A stretch of DNA of 64,000 bases from CAVREM01 sp963728825 (GTDB taxonomy: Bacteria; Acidobacteriota; Vicinamibacteria; Vicinamibacterales; CAVVIG01). The stretch is taken from the NCBI GenBank assembly GCA_963728825.1, contig CAVSLA010000004.1:1240001-1304000 (forward strand), given 5' to 3'. The translations under genes and the position numbers were made by a program. The notes under the pieces are model-generated. The model did no database searches. It was not told where the DNA came from and was given only the letters and a program-made list of their open reading frames with translations. Positions within the stretch are counted from its first letter, which is position 1, and each line of letters starts with the position of its first letter. Of this stretch, positions 61,039-64,000 are shown piece after piece.

Positions 61039-62280
61039 ATGCGCGACCGATTCCCCAGCTTCGGTCTGCGGCCTGGCCTGATCGCTGCGGCTGCGGGCTT
61101 CATTCTCATCGCCACTTTCTCGTTCGATCTGCGCCTCCGCGCGCAGCCTGGCTCCACCGAGGTGCGCGCTCTGTGGGTCGTGCATCCGACCTTGTCGTCA
61201 CCGGACGCGATCGGCACGATGGTGGACGCCGCGGGCGCGGCGGGGTTCAATACGCTGCTCGTCCAGGTCCGTGGCGCCGGCGAGACCTTCGAGACCGCTC
61301 TCGAATCGCCGCGCGCGTCGTCGCTCCCCTTCGACCCGCTGGCCGAAACCATCGCCCGCGCCCGGAGCGCCGGGTTGAAAGTGCACGCGTGGATCAACTT
61401 GAATCTGGCGTCCGAGGCGGCCGATCTGCCGATCGATCGCGACCATGTGGTATATCGCCATCCCGAATGGTTGATGGTGCCGCAAGCGCTCGCCGACGAT
61501 CTGGTCAAGGTCGATCCGCGGAGCCCTCAATACCTCGGGCGGCTGGCCCGCTACGTGCGCGCGGATTCGAGCGAGCTCGGGGGCCTGTACCTTTCGCCGG
61601 TCACCGCCGCCGCCGTGGAATACAGCGCCAATTACGTCCGCGATCTCGTCAGCCGCTATGCGGTTGACGGCGTCCACCTCGACTACGCGCGGTATCCCCG
61701 CCAGGACTTCGATTACAGTCGCGACGCGCTGGCCGCGTTCCGCCGCAGTGTCGTTGACAGTCTCGCGCCGCCCGATCAGGCCGCGTACGACCGCCGCCTC
61801 CCCGATGAGCCAGCGATCTACGCGCATGCGTTCCCCGAAGAGTGGCAGTCGTTTCGTATCGATCACTTGACCAGGCTGGTCTCGCGCATTCGCGAGGTGG
61901 TCAGCGCGGCCCGACCAGGCGCGCTGCTGAGCGCCGCGGTCATGCCGGACATCGAAACGGCTTTGGCGACCACCTTTCAGGACTGGCGCAGCTGGCTGGA
62001 GCGTGGACTGATCGACGTCGTCTGTCCGATGCCGGATACGGGCGATGCGGCGTTGTTTGCGACACAGGTCGCGACGGCGCGACAGGTTGCCGGCCGACAT
62101 CCGCTCTGGGCCGGCATCGGGGCATCTCGACTCTCGCAGACCGAAATCGTCACAAACGTGCAGGCGGCGCGCCGGCTCGGGGTCGGCGGCGTCATCCTGT
62201 TTTCCTACGATAGTCTCACTGGTCCCAGCCGCGGCACCGAATATCTGGCGCAGCTGGGACGTGCCGCGTTCATGCAATAG
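61039..62280 (+). CDS. GHL10-family glycoside hydrolase (DigH-like, peptidoglycan glycan strands)
   Basis: A 413-residue protein with an N-terminal signal or anchor (about residues 13-32) and a GHL10 (DUF187-type) TIM-barrel. Landmarks are EVRALWVVHPT, NTLLVQVRGAGETF, KVHAWINLNLAS, the conserved GVHLDYARYP (catalytic-region aspartate) and CPMPDTGD. E. coli DigH of this family cleaves denuded glycan strands at the septum. The murQ-nagB-kinase neighbours make a peptidoglycan role likely. The next gene starts directly after its stop codon. Confidence 0.82.
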   Translation: MRDRFPSFGLRPGLIAAAAGFILIATFSFDLRLRAQPGSTEVRALWVVHPTLSSPDAIGTMVDAAGAAGFNTLLVQVRGAGETFETALESPRASSLPFDPLAETIARARSAGLKVHAWINLNLASEAADLPIDRDHVVYRHPEWLMVPQALADDLVKVDPRSPQYLGRLARYVRADSSELGGLYLSPVTAAAVEYSANYVRDLVSRYAVDGVHLDYARYPRQDFDYSRDALAAFRRSVVDSLAPPDQAAYDRRLPDEPAIYAHAFPEEWQSFRIDHLTRLVSRIREVVSAARPGALLSAAVMPDIETALATTFQDWRSWLERGLIDVVCPMPDTGDAALFATQVATARQVAGRHPLWAGIGASRLSQTEIVTNVQAARRLGVGGVILFSYDSLTGPSRGTEYLAQLGRAAFMQ

Positions 62281-63339
62281 GTGGACGCCGCACGCACGCT
62301 CCTTCTGCGCGCGATCGACGCTCGAATCTTTCCTGCGGCTGTCGCTGAAATCGGCGACAGTTCAGGCCCGCTGTGGCGTGAGTCCTTCGGCACACTGGCA
62401 TTCGACGATTCCCGGACAACCTCCGAGGCGACCATCTTCGACCTTGCCTCGCTGACCAAGCCGATGGCCACGACAACGGTCGTCATGGACCTTGTCGAAG
62501 CCGGCCATTTCGATCTCCTCGATCCGGTGGCATTGTTCTTCCAGGAGTGGCGGGGCAAAGACCGGGAGAGCGTCACCGTTCAGGATTTTCTCGAACACGC
62601 CGGAGGACTGGCCGCACGGCTTCCCGACCTGCCACCGAGTACACGCCGCGAGTTCGAGCATGACATCTGTACTCTGCCGCTCGAATATTCTCCGCAGTCA
62701 AAATCAATCTACAGCGACCTCGGATTCATCCTGCTGGCCTTCCTGGCTGCGGACCGTGGCGGCGCGCCGCTCGACCGGCTTTTCGAGCGCATTCGCGCGC
62801 AGCAGCCGTCGACCGATTCAGAGAGTCTGCTGATGTTCGACGTACCGGCGGCCATGCGTGATGCGACGGCGCCGACTGAACCACTGCCGGACGACGTGCG
62901 GCGCGGCCGGCGCCTGGTCGGCGAAGTCCATGACAACTACGCGGCGGCTCTCGGCGGAATTGCCGGGCATTCTGGATTGTTCGGTACCGCAGCCGGCGTC
63001 GGCGGCTTCGCGCGCACGATCCTTCGGGCCGCGCGCGGTGACGAGTCGCTGCCGCCACCCTTCTCGCCGGCGATGATTGCTCAGATGACGCGAAGAACGG
63101 CTGTGCGCGGCAGCTCGCGCGCGCTCGGCTGGGACACCATGCTGCCGACCTCGTCGTGCGGAACCAAGCTCTCCGCTGCCGCCTTCGGGCACGTCGGCTT
63201 TACCGGTACGTCGCTGTGGATCGATCCCCTGCGCGATCGCTATTTCGTCCTGCTGACCAATCGGGTGTGCGGTGGCGGCACGGAGGCCGACATCAAGCAG
63301 GTTCGCCGCAGCTTTCACGATGCTCTGGCCGATCGCTAG
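62281..63339 (+). CDS. Serine hydrolase of the beta-lactamase / penicillin-binding fold
   Basis: A 352-residue class C-like serine hydrolase. The S-x-x-K motif is S57-L-T-K60 in FDLASLTKPMATTTVV, and Y144-S-D146 takes the place of Y-x-N. A C-terminal HVGFTGTSLWID segment fits the third motif (H-T/F-G). There is no signal peptide, so it may be cytoplasmic. Relatives include esterases, D-aminopeptidases and peptidoglycan-recycling enzymes. Its GTG abuts the stop of the DigH-like gene with no gap, so it is translationally coupled and probably acts on muropeptides. The substrate is unproven. Confidence 0.8.
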   Translation: MDAARTLLLRAIDARIFPAAVAEIGDSSGPLWRESFGTLAFDDSRTTSEATIFDLASLTKPMATTTVVMDLVEAGHFDLLDPVALFFQEWRGKDRESVTVQDFLEHAGGLAARLPDLPPSTRREFEHDICTLPLEYSPQSKSIYSDLGFILLAFLAADRGGAPLDRLFERIRAQQPSTDSESLLMFDVPAAMRDATAPTEPLPDDVRRGRRLVGEVHDNYAAALGGIAGHSGLFGTAAGVGGFARTILRAARGDESLPPPFSPAMIAQMTRRTAVRGSSRALGWDTMLPTSSCGTKLSAAAFGHVGFTGTSLWIDPLRDRYFVLLTNRVCGGGTEADIKQVRRSFHDALADR

Positions 63340-63368
63340 CCGGCTGCCGTATCGGGGACGTCGTCTTA

Positions 63369-64000
63369 CTAACGTGGTGGTTGAATTGGCGCACCCCGTC
63401 CGCGCGGTGTCGATGGTCCAGCCGGGCCTGCCGGTCCGCGGCCTCCCCCCGGGAACCCCGGGCTGCCAAATCCGGGACCCCGCTGTGGCCCGCCACGTTG
63501 CGGACCGCCTCGCCCGTCAGGTCCGCCCCCAGCCGGCTGCTGGACCTGTGGGACGAACACGAACTGCCACTCGTTGTAAAAGTTCCGGCCGTTGTAGATG
63601 CGGATGGATTTCTCTTTGCTCTTGCTTGCGACGCCGACGACGCCGCCGGGAGGAGTGCCACCGCCGCCGATCGGTGTGACGGTCTGGTATCCGCGGCCTG
63701 CTGGTGCGGTGGGTGTGGTTGACGGTCCGCCTCGGGTAGTCGGCGCTCCAGGCGTCGCGGCGCCGGGAACGCTCATCGCGCTGACCGGTGAAATGAGCTC
63801 GAAGTCTCCGCCGGTGATCGGATCCTTGTACTTCTTGCGGAGGAAGCGCTGCTGAACCAGCACGTCCAGATTCGGCGGGTTCACGCCCGGACCGGCCCGC
63901 CTCTGAAAAAGGCCGATGGCGCGGGCGTACTGCTGCCCCCGGAAAATCAGCTCGGCTTCTTTTTCGCGCCTGGCCATCTGACGCCACGTCGGCATCGCGG
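63369..64000 (-). CDS. Pseudopilin-like type II secretion protein (partial, runs off the right edge)
   Basis: At least 208 residues are visible; the N-terminus lies beyond the window, so the methionine at 63995 is probably internal. The segment MARREKEAELIFRGQQYARAIGLFQRR is the helix after the prepilin hydrophobic stretch, and KKYKDPITGGDFELI fits GspG-type proteins. The C-terminal 110 residues are rich in proline, glycine and arginine (low complexity), ending in IQPPR. It would be a minor pilin or a type II secretion component. It converges with the serine hydrolase gene across a 29-bp gap. Confidence 0.68.
   Translation of the reverse strand, partial: AMPTWRQMARREKEAELIFRGQQYARAIGLFQRRAGPGVNPPNLDVLVQQRFLRKKYKDPITGGDFELISPVSAMSVPGAATPGAPTTRGGPSTTPTAPAGRGYQTVTPIGGGGTPPGGVVGVASKSKEKSIRIYNGRNFYNEWQFVFVPQVQQPAGGGPDGRGGPQRGGPQRGPGFGSPGFPGGGRGPAGPAGPSTPRGRGAPIQPPR

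Noticed and set aside
1..64000. tRNA, rRNA or CRISPR arrays
   Set aside because: No T-arm/acceptor pattern, rRNA-like stretch or spaced direct repeat with unique spacers was seen; the tandem arrays have no spacers.

Overview
The window is GC-rich bacterial chromosome, densely packed with genes on both strands and rich in GTG and TTG starts. No tRNA, rRNA, CRISPR array or recognisable transposase was seen. The gene content points to a diderm: Tol-Pal, two Lpt blocks, an outer-membrane-barrel protein. The order lptCA-lptB-rpoN-hpf-hprK-rapZ-EIIA-HPr-EI, the deoxyhypusine-synthase-like gene and the many short inverted tandem repeat arrays suggest an Acidobacteriota member, possibly Vicinamibacteria. 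That taxonomic guess is inference.

Layout. 1-9.1 kb (minus): agmatinase and a deoxyhypusine-synthase-like enzyme (polyamines), a peptidase/propeller/barrel protein, a peptide-binding lipoprotein, mutS. 9.1-12.2 kb (plus): tsaB-rimI, a DUF465 protein, psd-pssA. 12.2-19.5 kb: a very large NtrY-like sensor kinase (minus), a membrane protein and a PLP aminotransferase (plus), a PQQ-type propeller protein (minus). 19.5-28 kb (plus): guaA, dnaE, accA, a broken GxxExxY gene framed by inverted 9-bp repeats, recJ. 28-38 kb (plus): lptCA fusion, lptB, rpoN, hpf, hprK, rapZ, a PTS phosphorelay without sugar permease, and a cupin. 38-43.5 kb (minus): ssb, cpoB, pal, tolB, tolA-like, tolR, tolQ. 43.6-49 kb (plus): recN, miaB, a DUF151 nuclease, parA, parB. 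49.0-49.7 kb: gene-free, with large repeat arrays around a dif-like Xer site. 49.7-58.2 kb: GH57 enzyme, LptF-LptG fusion, PHP-domain protein, metK, xerD. 58.2-63.3 kb: a peptidoglycan-recycling group (murQ, nagB, an N-acetylglucosamine-kinase-like gene, a DigH-like glycosidase, a beta-lactamase-fold hydrolase). The right edge holds part of a pseudopilin-like gene.

Three things stand out. First, many intergenic gaps carry 7-, 8-, 9- or 11-bp tandem repeats, usually a block followed by its reverse complement, often ending within about 12 nt of the next start codon. One 9-bp pair frames a GxxExxY (PD-(D/E)XK-like) gene exactly and may be a small mobile cassette. Second, a dif-like site lies about 435 bp after parB and 8 kb from xerD. 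Third, a 52-bp palindrome is inserted in frame in miaB.

Ten conserved genes between about 41 and 61 kb are broken by single-base shifts, nearly all +1. Because they are conserved housekeeping genes and the error type is uniform, sequencing or assembly error is more likely than decay. They are annotated here as whole genes with the shifts described.
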